Shown: in pieces, positions 1 to 9,368 of the stretch
Position numbering within the stretch: the first letter of the stretch is position 1
Layout of the letters: the number at the start of each line of letters is the position of its first letter
DNA from: Sphingobacteriaceae bacterium
GTDB taxonomy: Bacteria; Bacteroidota; Bacteroidia; B-17B0; Aurantibacillaceae
Length of the DNA stretch: 64,000 bases
Assembly: GCA_002319075.1 (NCBI GenBank)
Contig: NVQB01000001.1
Coordinates: forward strand, 3,658,001 to 3,722,000
Reading direction: 5' to 3'
Position numbers and translations under genes: made by a program
The notes under the pieces: generated by a model
Seen by the model: the letters and a program-made list of their open reading frames with translations, nothing else
Told to the model about the DNA's origin: nothing
Databases searched by the model: none

Positions 1-178
1 GGAAGATGTTTTGCGAAAAGAAGAACTAAGTGAAGAAGAGTTACTGAATGCGGCCAAGGATGTTCTCGAAAATTTACCAACCTTAAAAAGAAAAATAGTT
101 TATTACGATCTTGATGAGTTAAATTTAAAAAATTACAATGAAAACATCTTCAAAAAAATCAGTGATATTGCTAATTAG
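1..178 (+). CDS. 3' end of an unidentified CDS (partial)
   Basis: An open frame enters from the left edge and ends at TAG 176-178, giving about 58 C-terminal residues rich in Glu, Lys and Leu (it starts EDVLRKEELSEEELL and ends KKISDIAN). There is no recognisable domain. It overlaps the next gene by 41 bp in another frame, which is long for a real overlap, so either this tail or the next start could be slightly misplaced. The charged helical composition looks coding rather than random. No function is assigned. Confidence 0.45.
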   Translation, partial: EDVLRKEELSEEELLNAAKDVLENLPTLKRKIVYYDLDELNLKNYNENIFKKISDIAN

Positions 179-2366
179 TGGTATACTACTTGCCACAATC
201 ACCGCCCTGGCCTGCGCAGGAGGTGATTGGGAAGGTACAGAGGGTTCGATGTTTGCCCCCGAAATAATAAATCAGCCTCAATTCAAACCTTTTTTCCGAA
301 CAACGTACACACCATTTTATGATGGGTATGATGATAAGAGCGCTGAGTTTTTCAAGAAAGAAAACTGTAAAGACTGGCTGAGTTATTTCGGAGCTGGAAA
401 TATGAGTGAAGAAGCCCTAAATTATTGGTTGTACACTGCTTCGATAAACCAGGTAGACTCTATGATCTTTGATCTTAAAAATAAACCTTCACATCTCACA
501 GAAGCGTCAAAACGGTATACACTCAAAGCTTTAAAAGCAGAGAAGGGTAATGCTTTTTTATACTTCCTGGGTTTTGCAAAACGCAATGAAGCATTTGCCG
601 TAAAAGAGTCCGAATATTCATGGGAACCAAAGCCTGCGAGGCCGGCCGGCGTGAGCCTAGAAAAGCAGATTGCGGGAGGTATAAATTTTTTGAAAAAGGC
701 GCAAGAGCCTTTTATGAAGGAACGTTATGCTTTTCAAGTCGAGCGACTGTATTTTTTCAACCAGGAGTACGAAAAGGCAATTGCTGTTTATGATGCAAAT
801 CAACACTATTTTACCACTGAAAATAACATCAAGTGGCGCGCTTTATCTTACAAAGCAGGTGCTCTTTATAAACTAAAGCAATTTGCCCAGTCAAACTATT
901 TATTTTCCAAAATCTATTCAGACTTTGATCCTTTAAAAAAATCAGCATTTCTATGTTTTCATCCGCAGAACGAGGCGGACTGGAAGAGTTGTTTAGATCT
1001 CGCAAAAACAACAAAAGAGAAAGAAGTGCTTTGGCAATTGTATGGATTGCACGCGGATGCCCTTACTGCTATGAAAGAAATTCTGAAATTAAATCCTGCA
1101 TCTGAGTTGGCTGATCTCTTGTTGGTGCGGACAGTTAATATGCAGGAAGAAAAATTTGGGGGTAATCTAACAACAGGCCACTCGAATGACAGCGAATCGA
1201 AAATTAAGGTGGATGAAAAATTCGTTGCTTTTTTTAACGAGGTATCCGCTTCGAATAAATTGATAAATGCAGGCGCCTGGCATCTATCGGCAGCTTATAT
1301 GAATTATATTTCCCGTAACTATGAAATAGCAGATAAACAATTGAAACGCGCAAAAGAAACCTTAAAAGGGAACGCTTTAATGACTGCACAGTATCACCTT
1401 ATTAGCCTGATTGGAAAAATTGCCCGCATTGGCTCAATGAATACTACTGTTGAATCTAACCTTGTAGCGGATTTGAGAGGCGTTTTAGATCATAAAAATG
1501 ATGTTAAAGATCTGCGTGTTGATTATGCATTAGCGTGGATGCGCCAAGTTCTCGCCAGTTATGCGAAGAGCCCTGGTGAGATTGAAAAAGCAGAATTAAT
1601 ATATCCTGGAAGCGCGAGCGTGGGTTTTAATAAAATTCAAACTATAGAGAAGATGATCGCTTATTTTGAAAAAACGAACACGTCGGAATATGAGAAACTA
1701 TTTTTTCAATATGCTCCTTTAAATAAATTCGACTATGTAGAGTTAAAAGCCATTCGCTTAGCGCAGCAAGATAAGCTTGAAGAGGCTTTATCGACCTTTA
1801 AAGCGTGTCAATCGTTAGGTAGTAATTTGCCGGGCAATCCATTTACAATTCATATTAAGGATTGTCATGATTGTGATCATGAAGCTATTCAGAAAATAAA
1901 GTATAACAGAATATCTTTTCTTGAGAAAATGATTGAAATGAAAAGCCTCGCGAATGCAAAGCCTGAAGAGGCGGCGCCGAACTATTTTCTTGTTGCTAAT
2001 GGATTTTATAACATTACTCACTTTGGAAACGCACGTGAATTCTATGGGTATAATAGAGTAGATGGAAGCTTTTATTATTATGGAGACAAATCTCTACCTG
2101 AGCAGCAAACAGATCTCGCTTTAAAATATTATCTCCTGGCGAAGCAAAATTCAAAGGATAAAGAGTTTCGTGCTAAATGTACTTTTATGGCTGCTAAATG
2201 TGAGCTCAACGCTTCCTATACAGAAATGGATCCGGAAAATGTGAAAGACGATTACATTGCAAACAAAAACTTCTCTATTCTCAAAAAAGAATTCAGTGAT
2301 ACAAAATATTATAAGGAAATAATCAAAGAGTGCGGTTATTTTAGAACTTACCTAGGGACGAAGTAA
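138..2366 (+). CDS. Secreted TPR-like protein of unknown function
   Basis: 742 aa. The N-terminus is a signal peptide (KKSVILLISGILLATITALA) followed directly by CAGGDW. Cleavage could be by signal peptidase I after ALA, or the Cys could be lipidated, although Ala at -3 is a weak lipobox. The body is alpha-helical with repeated pairs such as YEKAIAVYDAN, NYEIADKQLKRA and LALKYYLLAKQNS, typical of degenerate tetratricopeptide repeats. Secreted proteins starting CAGGDW with this build occur in Bacteroidota as conserved hypotheticals. The likely location is periplasm or outer-membrane periphery. The gene ends 1 nt before the convergent TauE gene. Exact role unknown. Confidence 0.8.
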   Translation: MKTSSKKSVILLISGILLATITALACAGGDWEGTEGSMFAPEIINQPQFKPFFRTTYTPFYDGYDDKSAEFFKKENCKDWLSYFGAGNMSEEALNYWLYTASINQVDSMIFDLKNKPSHLTEASKRYTLKALKAEKGNAFLYFLGFAKRNEAFAVKESEYSWEPKPARPAGVSLEKQIAGGINFLKKAQEPFMKERYAFQVERLYFFNQEYEKAIAVYDANQHYFTTENNIKWRALSYKAGALYKLKQFAQSNYLFSKIYSDFDPLKKSAFLCFHPQNEADWKSCLDLAKTTKEKEVLWQLYGLHADALTAMKEILKLNPASELADLLLVRTVNMQEEKFGGNLTTGHSNDSESKIKVDEKFVAFFNEVSASNKLINAGAWHLSAAYMNYISRNYEIADKQLKRAKETLKGNALMTAQYHLISLIGKIARIGSMNTTVESNLVADLRGVLDHKNDVKDLRVDYALAWMRQVLASYAKSPGEIEKAELIYPGSASVGFNKIQTIEKMIAYFEKTNTSEYEKLFFQYAPLNKFDYVELKAIRLAQQDKLEEALSTFKACQSLGSNLPGNPFTIHIKDCHDCDHEAIQKIKYNRISFLEKMIEMKSLANAKPEEAAPNYFLVANGFYNITHFGNAREFYGYNRVDGSFYYYGDKSLPEQQTDLALKYYLLAKQNSKDKEFRAKCTFMAAKCELNASYTEMDPENVKDDYIANKNFSILKKEFSDTKYYKEIIKECGYFRTYLGTK

Positions 2367-2367
2367 T

Positions 2368-3177
2368 TTATTTTATGAAGAGTTCTTTTGTAAGAATAGA
2401 AACTCCAACAACGAGTGTAAACCATCCAAAGGCAGGTTTCAGTTTTGTCGAGGAAATCTTTCCTGAAAGTGCGCTACCAATTAGAATTCCTGCTATAGCA
2501 ATCGCAGAAATGCTGATCAAAAATTGCCAATCCATTTTTTGATTACCGAGGTTGCCTGTAAAACCCACTAATGAATTTATTGCAATAATGCATAGGGAAG
2601 TGCCGATTGCTTTTTTGAAATTCAGGCGTAAAAAGAAAATTAAAACTGGTACAATAATAAAGCCACCACCAGCGCCTACAAATCCTGTTATAAATCCGAT
2701 AACGATGCCAAGTAAAATTACGAAAGGTAAACCCATGGGACTGCGTGCAAATTCATCCCATTTTACCTGGCTTTTGCTATTCGGTTTTCTTTTTTTTATC
2801 ATACTAACCGAAGAACTTAAGATCAGTATAGAAAATAAAATCATGATTAACACCTGCTTCGAGATTTCAAAATTTAAAAAATGAATCTCTTGTGGGATAG
2901 ATGGCATGAGATATTTTCTTACGCAAAAAACGGTGATCATAGAAGCTAACGCAAATTGATAGAGGGCTTCACCACTAATTTCTCCTTTTCTTAGATAGGC
3001 AATGGCACCAATAAGTGAGGTAAGTCCTACGATAAACAAAGAATATGCAGTTGCTTCTTCGGGAGGATAAAATAAAATATAGACCAATACTGGTACACCT
3101 AAAATTGATCCTCCACCCCCAATTAAGCCGAGGATTAATCCGATCAATAAAAAGGCTATGAACCCAGCAACAATCAC
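2368..3177 (-). CDS. TauE/SafE-family membrane transporter (sulfite exporter type)
   Basis: 269 aa, almost entirely hydrophobic. Two homologous halves carry the family's Gly-rich motif: [17 protein letters not shown] near residue 20 and [17 protein letters not shown] near residue 165. This internal repeat is characteristic of TauE/SafE (DUF81) permeases that move sulfite, sulfonates or other small anions across the inner membrane. The start ATG overlaps the stop of upstream aspS by 4 bp, so the two are probably co-transcribed, but no functional link to aspartylation is evident. The substrate cannot be told from sequence. Confidence 0.9.
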   Translation of the reverse strand: MIVAGFIAFLLIGLILGLIGGGGSILGVPVLVYILFYPPEEATAYSLFIVGLTSLIGAIAYLRKGEISGEALYQFALASMITVFCVRKYLMPSIPQEIHFLNFEISKQVLIMILFSILILSSSVSMIKKRKPNSKSQVKWDEFARSPMGLPFVILLGIVIGFITGFVGAGGGFIIVPVLIFFLRLNFKKAIGTSLCIIAINSLVGFTGNLGNQKMDWQFLISISAIAIAGILIGSALSGKISSTKLKPAFGWFTLVVGVSILTKELFIK

Positions 3178-4952
3178 TTTGTCTTCATTATCGTATCAAT
3201 ACTCAGTTCCTTCAGTTGTTCTTCACTAATTTCAGAAGGGGCGTCGATCATAACGTCACGGCCCGAATTATTTTTAGGAAAGGCGATAAAATCGCGAATA
3301 CTTTCAGCCCCACCAAATAAAGAACAAAGCCTGTCAAATCCAAAGGCGATACCGCCGTGCGGGGGAGCTCCAAATTCAAAAGCATTCATTAAAAATCCAA
3401 ATTGTTTTTGAGCATCTTCTTTTGTGAAGCCCAGCACTTCAAACATTTTTGCCTGAAGATCTTTGTTGTGAATCCGGATGCTTCCGCCGCCTACTTCAAC
3501 GCCATTGATTACAATGTCGTAAGCGTTTGCCCGCACAGCTCCAGGATCAGTATTTAATAGGTCGATATCTTCTGGTTTTGGTGAAGTAAAAGGATGATGT
3601 TTTGCGTGCCAGCGTCCGGCAAGTGATGCCAGTAAGTTTGGATCGCCTTCGTTCCATTCCAGTAATGGAAAATCGATCACCCATAAACAAGAAAATTTAT
3701 TCTTATCGCGCAAACCTAAACGGTTACCCATTTCAAGGCGCAATTCACTCATGGCTTTGCGGGTTCTTTCTTCAGCACCTGCCAATAGCAAGATTAAATC
3801 ACCTTTCTCTGCACCGCAAGCTTCACCCCATTTTTTAAGATCTTCTTCGTTGTAGAATTTATCAACGCTCGATTTAATTGTTCCGTCATTATTGTAGCGA
3901 GCATAAACAAGTCCTGTTGCGCCTATTTGCGGACGTTTCACCCATTCAGTTAGCTCGTCGAGTTGTTTACGTGTGTATTCAGAGGCTCCTTTTGCGCAGA
4001 TAGCGACAACAAGTTCTGCATCGTCAAAAACTTTAAAAGCTTTTCCTTTTGTTACAGTATTAAAATCTACCAATTTCATTTCGAAGCGCGTGTCAGGCTT
4101 ATCGTTCCCATAATACTTCATTGCATCTGCATAGGTCATGCGTGCAATGGTTGGGATGTCAATATTTTTAACCGTTTTAAATAAATGTCTTGTCAGCCCT
4201 TCGAAGGTTTGTAAAATGTCTTCCTGTTCTACAAAACTCATTTCACAATCTATCTGTGTAAATTCAGGTTGCCTGTCAGCACGTAAATCCTCATCACGAA
4301 AACATTTTACAATTTGATAGTAACGGTCAAACCCGCTCACCATTAAAAGTTGTTTAAACGTCTGCGGACTTTGTGGTAAGGCATAAAACTGATTTTCGTT
4401 CATACGACTTGGAACCACGAAATCGCGCGCCCCTTCGGGTGTTGATTTTATAAGTACCGGAGTTTCAACTTCCAGAAATTTTTGTTTATCTAAATAATTG
4501 CGCGTTTCAATCGCTATACGGTGACGTAACTCCAGATTTTTACGAACAACAGAGCGACGTAAGTCCAGGTAACGGTATTTCATGCGTAATTCATCTCCGC
4601 CATCGGTTTCATCTTCGATGGTGAAAGGTGGAGTTTGTGAAGCATTTAGAATAGTGAGTAGACTTACTTTTATTTCTATGTCACCGGTAGGATTGGTTTT
4701 GTTTTTGCTTTCACGTTCAATCACTGTCCCTTTAACCTGGATAACGAATTCGCGTCCAAGTGTTTTAACCGTATTCTGTAAAGTTGTATCAGAATCTGAA
4801 TTTAATGCTAATTGAGTGATGCCATAACGATCGCGAAGATCAATAAATGTAAGACCGCCTAAATCTTTTACTCGCTGCACCCAGCCGCTGAGCGTTACTT
4901 CTTGTCCAACATGTTCAATTCTTAGTTCTCCGCAGGTATTCGTTCTTAACAT
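3174..4952 (-). CDS. aspS: Aspartyl-tRNA synthetase
   Basis: 592 aa, normal for a bacterial AspRS. An N-terminal OB-fold anticodon-binding domain ([21 protein letters not shown], about residues 18-38) is followed by the class II catalytic core. Motif 2 is visible as [19 protein letters not shown], and motif 3 as [24 protein letters not shown], split by the expected GAD insertion in the middle. It charges tRNA-Asp (or tRNA-Asp/Asn) in the cytoplasm. It is the first gene of a two-gene unit with the downstream TauE permease. Confidence 0.98.
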   Translation of the reverse strand: MLRTNTCGELRIEHVGQEVTLSGWVQRVKDLGGLTFIDLRDRYGITQLALNSDSDTTLQNTVKTLGREFVIQVKGTVIERESKNKTNPTGDIEIKVSLLTILNASQTPPFTIEDETDGGDELRMKYRYLDLRRSVVRKNLELRHRIAIETRNYLDKQKFLEVETPVLIKSTPEGARDFVVPSRMNENQFYALPQSPQTFKQLLMVSGFDRYYQIVKCFRDEDLRADRQPEFTQIDCEMSFVEQEDILQTFEGLTRHLFKTVKNIDIPTIARMTYADAMKYYGNDKPDTRFEMKLVDFNTVTKGKAFKVFDDAELVVAICAKGASEYTRKQLDELTEWVKRPQIGATGLVYARYNNDGTIKSSVDKFYNEEDLKKWGEACGAEKGDLILLLAGAEERTRKAMSELRLEMGNRLGLRDKNKFSCLWVIDFPLLEWNEGDPNLLASLAGRWHAKHHPFTSPKPEDIDLLNTDPGAVRANAYDIVINGVEVGGGSIRIHNKDLQAKMFEVLGFTKEDAQKQFGFLMNAFEFGAPPHGGIAFGFDRLCSLFGGAESIRDFIAFPKNNSGRDVMIDAPSEISEEQLKELSIDTIMKTK

Positions 4953-5012
4953 AGTGATTTAAAATATAGTCTAAAATTAGTAGTTTTTTGCTTAGTAAAT
5001 TGAATTCCGGTT

Positions 5013-5960
5013 CTAAAATTCGATACCTGGATCCAGTTTTTTAATAAGGTTTTTTTGCTTTTCTATAAATGCTTTGAGTTTTTCAGTTTCGGAAGAGTTT
5101 TCGTGCAACTGTTTATGGTTTAAAGCCGAATTTATCTTCCCAATTTCATGATTTAGTTCTTTCGTTGTGGCATCAAAGTAACATTCTGAAAATTTTTCCC
5201 AAACATAGTTTATTGCCTGCTGATTGGGATGTGCCAAATCTTCTTTATAAAAGCGGTAATCGCGTAAATCGTCATTTACAAGTTCAAATGCCGGAAAGTA
5301 CACACAACCAGGGTAAAGTTTAAGTAGTTTATTTACGCTTAAAAGAAGTGTCGCTTTGCTAAGATTATTTTCGATGATACCGTCTTTCAGGTGCTTCACA
5401 GGTGAGACCGTAAAAATTATTTTAAGTTTTGGATTGAAAATCTTCAACTCATTTATCAGAGAAGAATATAGGTTTACGACTTCATCGACCTCTGCCAATT
5501 TTTTTTCAAAAGCATGCCCAGGTTGCTTGTGGCAATTGGCAACTATTTGATGTAAGGTTAGGTGTTTATAAAAAAAGCCAGAACCAAAAGTGATTAGTAA
5601 AACATCTGCAGTTTTTAAAAAGTAATGCGTTTGGCTCGTAACCGCGTCAATTTTTTGTAAGAGTTCCTTTTTTGTTTGAGCGTAGAAGGAGCTATGATGA
5701 GAATAGCTATAAAACAGATTTTCTTTTTCTAAAATGCTGCTATCGTCGGCTTTTTTATTTTGGATGGCGTCCTGAATGCATTTGTAAATACTTAGAGGAT
5801 TAAAAAGAATTCCATTTGGATTTATGACGACTTTAAATTTAGCATCTTTTAAATAGGTGCCGATATTTTCAGAAAAACACGATCCTGCAAAGAGAAGCGA
5901 CTGCTTATGGTTGATTTTAAAATCAGAAGTGCCAGGCGTGAAATTCAAATGAAAGTTCAT
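5013..5960 (-). CDS. GSCFA-domain protein
   Basis: 315 aa. Close to the N-terminus is the family signature LFAGSCFSENIG (residues about 24-35, with Ser in place of the final Ala), followed by INPNGILFNP, both typical of the GSCFA family, an SGNH-hydrolase-like group. Later LLITFGSGFFY and IIFTVSPVKHLKDG fit further conserved blocks, and AHPNQQAINYVWE resembles the C-terminal catalytic His block. An esterase-like function is inferred only from the fold. It lies 6 nt downstream of the CCA-adding enzyme, so the two are likely one transcript. Confidence 0.88.
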   Translation of the reverse strand: MNFHLNFTPGTSDFKINHKQSLLFAGSCFSENIGTYLKDAKFKVVINPNGILFNPLSIYKCIQDAIQNKKADDSSILEKENLFYSYSHHSSFYAQTKKELLQKIDAVTSQTHYFLKTADVLLITFGSGFFYKHLTLHQIVANCHKQPGHAFEKKLAEVDEVVNLYSSLINELKIFNPKLKIIFTVSPVKHLKDGIIENNLSKATLLLSVNKLLKLYPGCVYFPAFELVNDDLRDYRFYKEDLAHPNQQAINYVWEKFSECYFDATTKELNHEIGKINSALNHKQLHENSSETEKLKAFIEKQKNLIKKLDPGIEF

Positions 5961-5966
5961 TTCAAA

Positions 5967-7370
5967 CTATTTTAGTGAATTTAATTCTTCGAATTTTTGA
6001 TCGAGAAATTTTTTAGCACTCTCAAAATTATTTTCTACCACGCCATCAAGGATAGCGTCTTTTAAAGCGTTTTTTAAAATTCCTATTTCTCTTCCCGGAG
6101 TAAGATTATAGAGTTGCATAATATCTTCGCCTTTAATAGGAGGTTGCCAGTTGCGGATCTTGTCTTTTTCTTCTAACTCGATTAATTTTGAACGTACTAT
6201 CTCAAAATTAAACATGTAGCGTTTTACTTTGTTCGGATTTTTTGTAGTGATATCACTTTCGCACAAAGTCATAAGATCGTCGATATCGTCACCTGCTTCA
6301 AACAAAAGACGTCGAACCGCACTGTCTGTGACTTCGGTTTTTGCCAATACTATGGGTCTTAAATGTAATTCGACCAGTTTTTGAACGTATTTCATCTTTT
6401 CGTTCAATGGCAATTTAAGATTGGTGAAAATTTTAGGAACCATGCGAGCACCTCTGTCTTCGTGGCCATGAAAAGTAAAACCGTGCCCCTCTTCAAAACG
6501 TTTTGTTGCAGGTTTTGCGATATCGTGTAGAATGGCAGACCAGCGTAACCAAAGATTGTCGCTTTTTTTAGCAACATTGTCAAGCACCTCTAAAGTATGG
6601 TAAAAATTATCTTTGTGCGACAGGCCATTTATTGTTTCTGTTCCATATAACTTAACCATTTCGGGAAAAATGAGATGAAGTAAACCCGTATTGAACAAAA
6701 GCTTAAATCCAACCGAAGGAACAGGTGAAAGAATAATTTTATTTAACTCGTCTGAAATACGTTCTTTAGAAACAATGGAAATACGCTCTTTGTTTTTAGT
6801 AATAGCGTTTAAAGATTTTTCTTCGATTGTAAAATTTAATTGCGATGCGAAACGAATTGCCCGCATCATGCGAAGTGGATCGTCGCTATAAGTGATATCG
6901 GGATCAAGAGGAGTACGTAAAATTTTATTTTCAAGATCCTGCAGCCCGTTGAATGGATCGAGGAGTTTACCGTAATTGTTCTTAGAAAGCCCAATAGCCA
7001 GGGCATTTATGGTAAAGTCACGACGATTCTGATCGTCTTCTAAAGTGCCGTCCTCTACAATAGGTTTTCGTGAATCGCGGCTGTAACTTTCTTTCCTGGC
7101 ACCTACAAATTCAATTTCAAGGTCATTAATTTTTACCTGGGCAGTTCCGAAATTTTTAAAGGTTGAGAGGTGCGCTTCGGGTCCTAATTGCGCATGTACT
7201 TTTGTAGCCAGATCAATGCCTTTGCCGATGGCCACTACATCGATATCCTTGCTGTTTCTTTTTAAAAATATATCACGCACGTACCCACCAATGGCGTACG
7301 CATCTACATTTAGTTCGTCGCAACAAAGGCGAACAGTCTTGAAAACAGGGTCTTGTAAGAAATTAAACAC
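5967..7370 (-). CDS. CCA-adding tRNA nucleotidyltransferase / poly(A) polymerase family with HD domain
   Basis: 467 aa. The N-terminal class II nucleotidyltransferase head contains GGYVRDIFLKRNSKDIDVVA (residues about 28-47), with the Gly-Gly and Asp-x-Asp metal-binding pattern. RRDFTINALAI and DDPLRMMRAIRFASQLNF follow as the neck and flexible-loop motifs. A C-terminal HD domain is indicated by LRWSAILHDIAKP. It repairs or builds the 3' CCA end of tRNAs, which fits with the tRNA-Ser in this window lacking an encoded CCA. Whether it adds all three nucleotides cannot be decided here. The GSCFA gene follows immediately. Confidence 0.93.
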   Translation of the reverse strand: MFNFLQDPVFKTVRLCCDELNVDAYAIGGYVRDIFLKRNSKDIDVVAIGKGIDLATKVHAQLGPEAHLSTFKNFGTAQVKINDLEIEFVGARKESYSRDSRKPIVEDGTLEDDQNRRDFTINALAIGLSKNNYGKLLDPFNGLQDLENKILRTPLDPDITYSDDPLRMMRAIRFASQLNFTIEEKSLNAITKNKERISIVSKERISDELNKIILSPVPSVGFKLLFNTGLLHLIFPEMVKLYGTETINGLSHKDNFYHTLEVLDNVAKKSDNLWLRWSAILHDIAKPATKRFEEGHGFTFHGHEDRGARMVPKIFTNLKLPLNEKMKYVQKLVELHLRPIVLAKTEVTDSAVRRLLFEAGDDIDDLMTLCESDITTKNPNKVKRYMFNFEIVRSKLIELEEKDKIRNWQPPIKGEDIMQLYNLTPGREIGILKNALKDAILDGVVENNFESAKKFLDQKFEELNSLK

Positions 7371-7440
7371 GGTTCAAAAGTAAGTAATTTACGCCGATTC
7401 TTTTTAGTATATTCATACACAAATCCAAAAAATCACTTTT

Positions 7441-7740
7441 ATGAAAAAACAATTAATTTTTGCTTTAACAACTTTGGTGCTTATTGGCACCTCCTGTAAA
7501 AAGGAAGTCACCTGCGAATGCACGACTACAGGAACATCTGTATACACCGACTCGCAAGGATACAGCTATTCATCAGTTAACGACCCAACTACAACCACCA
7601 AAACTTACGACAAGGTAAAAAAGTCTAAACTGAAGACTTTGTGTGGAGACAATAAATACAGTAGTACTTCTACTTCGAACAATGCCGGATCTACAAACAA
7701 CAGTACTTACACTTCTGAAACTAAGTGTGAAATTAAATAA
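7441..7740 (+). CDS. Small Cys-containing lipoprotein, paralogue 1
   Basis: 99 aa. The signal peptide MKKQLIFALTTLVLIGTSC ends in a clear lipobox, followed by KKEVTCECTTTG. The rest is a low-complexity Ser/Thr/Tyr-rich segment. It contains TYDKVKKSKLKTLCGD and ends TKCEIK. The Cys-x-Cys pair, the central Cys and the C-terminal Cys could form two disulfides. The next gene has the same layout and the two are 9 nt apart, so this is a tandem paralogous pair, probably co-expressed and anchored on the periplasmic or outer face. No known function. Confidence 0.8.
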   Translation: MKKQLIFALTTLVLIGTSCKKEVTCECTTTGTSVYTDSQGYSYSSVNDPTTTTKTYDKVKKSKLKTLCGDNKYSSTSTSNNAGSTNNSTYTSETKCEIK

Positions 7741-7749
7741 ATTTAAGCT

Positions 7750-8127
7750 ATGAAATTATTAATAGGCACCCTTGTTATAGCAGGTAATATTTTTTTTATT
7801 TCCTGCAAAAAAGAACGCAGCTGTAGTTGCAAGTACCAAAGTGTTAGCACATATACCTATGTAGCGAAGAATGGAGGAGCTACCTCTAACACAGTTACGA
7901 CAAACTCTGGAGAGTCGAATCAAACTTATGCTAAGGTTAAGAAGGATGATTTAACCAGACTGTATGATTGTAACAGTAGAAATGAAACGAGTGTGAATAC
8001 TTATACAACTCAGAGAAGCGTTGCTACACAAACTACTATTGGTGGTAATACATTTACTACATACGTAAGCGCAGATTATGATGTTACTCAGAAAAACAGC
8101 ACAGACTACACATGTGAAGTAAAATAA
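7750..8127 (+). CDS. Small Cys-containing lipoprotein, paralogue 2
   Basis: 125 aa. The lipobox FISC is followed by KKERSCSCKYQSVSTY. It shares with the upstream gene the CKKE-x-(T/S)-C-x-C start, the TYAKVKKDDL block, a central Cys and the ending TCEVK. It carries a longer Thr/Ser-rich middle, which accounts for the size difference. It ends just before a strong bidirectional terminator hairpin. Function unknown. The shared cysteines and the Tyr/Thr-rich body suggest a small disulfide-stapled surface protein, which is inference only. Confidence 0.8.
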   Translation: MKLLIGTLVIAGNIFFISCKKERSCSCKYQSVSTYTYVAKNGGATSNTVTTNSGESNQTYAKVKKDDLTRLYDCNSRNETSVNTYTTQRSVATQTTIGGNTFTTYVSADYDVTQKNSTDYTCEVK

Positions 8128-8144
8128 AATAGATTTTGAAAATT

Positions 8145-8183
8145 AAAGAAGGGTGCAGAAATGTTATTTCTGCGCCCTTCTTT
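8145..8183. terminator. Bidirectional intrinsic terminator
   Basis: A long hairpin AAAGAAGGGtGCAGAAA ... TTTCTGCgCCCTTCTTT with a short loop near 8161-8164, flanked by A-rich and T-rich runs on the two sides. It sits between the convergent lipoprotein pair and the proline dehydrogenase gene. Its right arm contains the last codons and stop of the latter. Confidence 0.8.
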
Positions 8184-9324
8184 GTTTCTCCTTAATGATC
8201 AGGTTCAATTCACGGCCGGTTTGGCCCTTTACAGAGGTGTTTTCCTGTGCACGGCGAATAAGGTAGGGCATTACGTCTTTTAGTGGTCCGTAAGGAACGT
8301 ATTTAGCAACATTGTAAGCATTTAAAGAAAGGTTGTAGGAGATGTGGTCGCTCATTCCTAAAAGCTGTGAAAAATAAATGCGTTTATCTGAGGGTGCGAT
8401 ATTTTTCTCATTCATTAGCTTAACGAGGTACAAACTGCTTTTTTCGTTGTGTGTACCGGCGCACAGGCCCATTACATCGATGTTGTCGACACAAAGTTTT
8501 AAGGCTGCGTTATAATCTTCGTCACTTTTTTCTTTGCTAGTTTGAATTGGTGAGGGATAATTCATTTCAGTAGCGCGTTTGCGTTCTTTTTCCATGTAAG
8601 CTCCACGTACTAATTTTGCTCCTACGTGGTAGCCTTTGGTTTTTCCGTTTTGAATTGAATCTTTAAGATATTGCAATCTATCACTTCTATAAAGCTGAAA
8701 TGTATTGTAGACAATTGCTTTTGACTTATTGAAAGCCTCCATGTTCTCGTTCGCGAGATCATCGATAGCTTGTTGGATCCAGCTTTCTTCAGCATCAATA
8801 AAAATGCATTGATCGTTTTGATGCGCTGACGTACAAATTTTATTTACACGGTTTTTAACTCTTTCCCATTCTGCTTGCTCTGTTGCAGCGAGACTTTGAT
8901 TAGCACTTACTTTTTGAAGAAGATCGAAGCGGGCTAATCCCGTAACTTTAAAAACACAAAAAGGAATGTTTTTATCGCCTTTTGCTTTTTCAATTGTTTC
9001 TAATGTTTCCTGCAAACAATGATCAAAGTCCTGCTCGCTTTCTTTTCCTTCTACGCTGTAATCGAGAATTGTACCAATATTATATTTTGCCAGCTGTTTA
9101 ATAGTTTCACTGCAATCGTGAATGTTTTCACCGCCTACAAATTGTTTAAAGATGGTGCTTTTAATTAATCCTTTGAAACCAATGTTAAGTGCAAGTGGTC
9201 CGAAAGTGGCGCCAGTCTTTACAAGTAGCGGGTTACTGATTAATTTAAACAACCAATAAGATTTGGTGAGTTCTGCGTTTGTTTTTGCCTTAAAGGCGTT
9301 TTCTGTATTGTCGAAGGAAATCAT
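8164..9324 (-). CDS. Proline dehydrogenase (monofunctional, eukaryote-like)
   Basis: 386 aa, the length of stand-alone Bacteroidota ProDH and not of bifunctional PutA. The family core is seen in GTILDYSVEGKE near residue 95, FIDAEESWIQQAIDDL near residue 170, GAKLVRGAYMEKERKRA near residue 235 and the C-terminal YVPYGPLKDVMPYLIRRAQEN that closes the FAD/proline pocket. It oxidises proline to pyrroline-5-carboxylate with FAD and feeds electrons to quinone at the membrane. The partner P5C dehydrogenase is not in this window. Confidence 0.95.
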   Translation of the reverse strand: MISFDNTENAFKAKTNAELTKSYWLFKLISNPLLVKTGATFGPLALNIGFKGLIKSTIFKQFVGGENIHDCSETIKQLAKYNIGTILDYSVEGKESEQDFDHCLQETLETIEKAKGDKNIPFCVFKVTGLARFDLLQKVSANQSLAATEQAEWERVKNRVNKICTSAHQNDQCIFIDAEESWIQQAIDDLANENMEAFNKSKAIVYNTFQLYRSDRLQYLKDSIQNGKTKGYHVGAKLVRGAYMEKERKRATEMNYPSPIQTSKEKSDEDYNAALKLCVDNIDVMGLCAGTHNEKSSLYLVKLMNEKNIAPSDKRIYFSQLLGMSDHISYNLSLNAYNVAKYVPYGPLKDVMPYLIRRAQENTSVKGQTGRELNLIIKEKQRRAQK

Positions 9325-9368
9325 GAAAAAGTCAATAGTTGAAAGTCAATAGTTTAGTTAAAAGCTTT

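Noticed and set aside
829-1014. Small minus-strand open frames inside large genes (this one and many others across the window)
   Set aside because: They lie fully antisense to well-supported genes, have no family features and no plausible start context.
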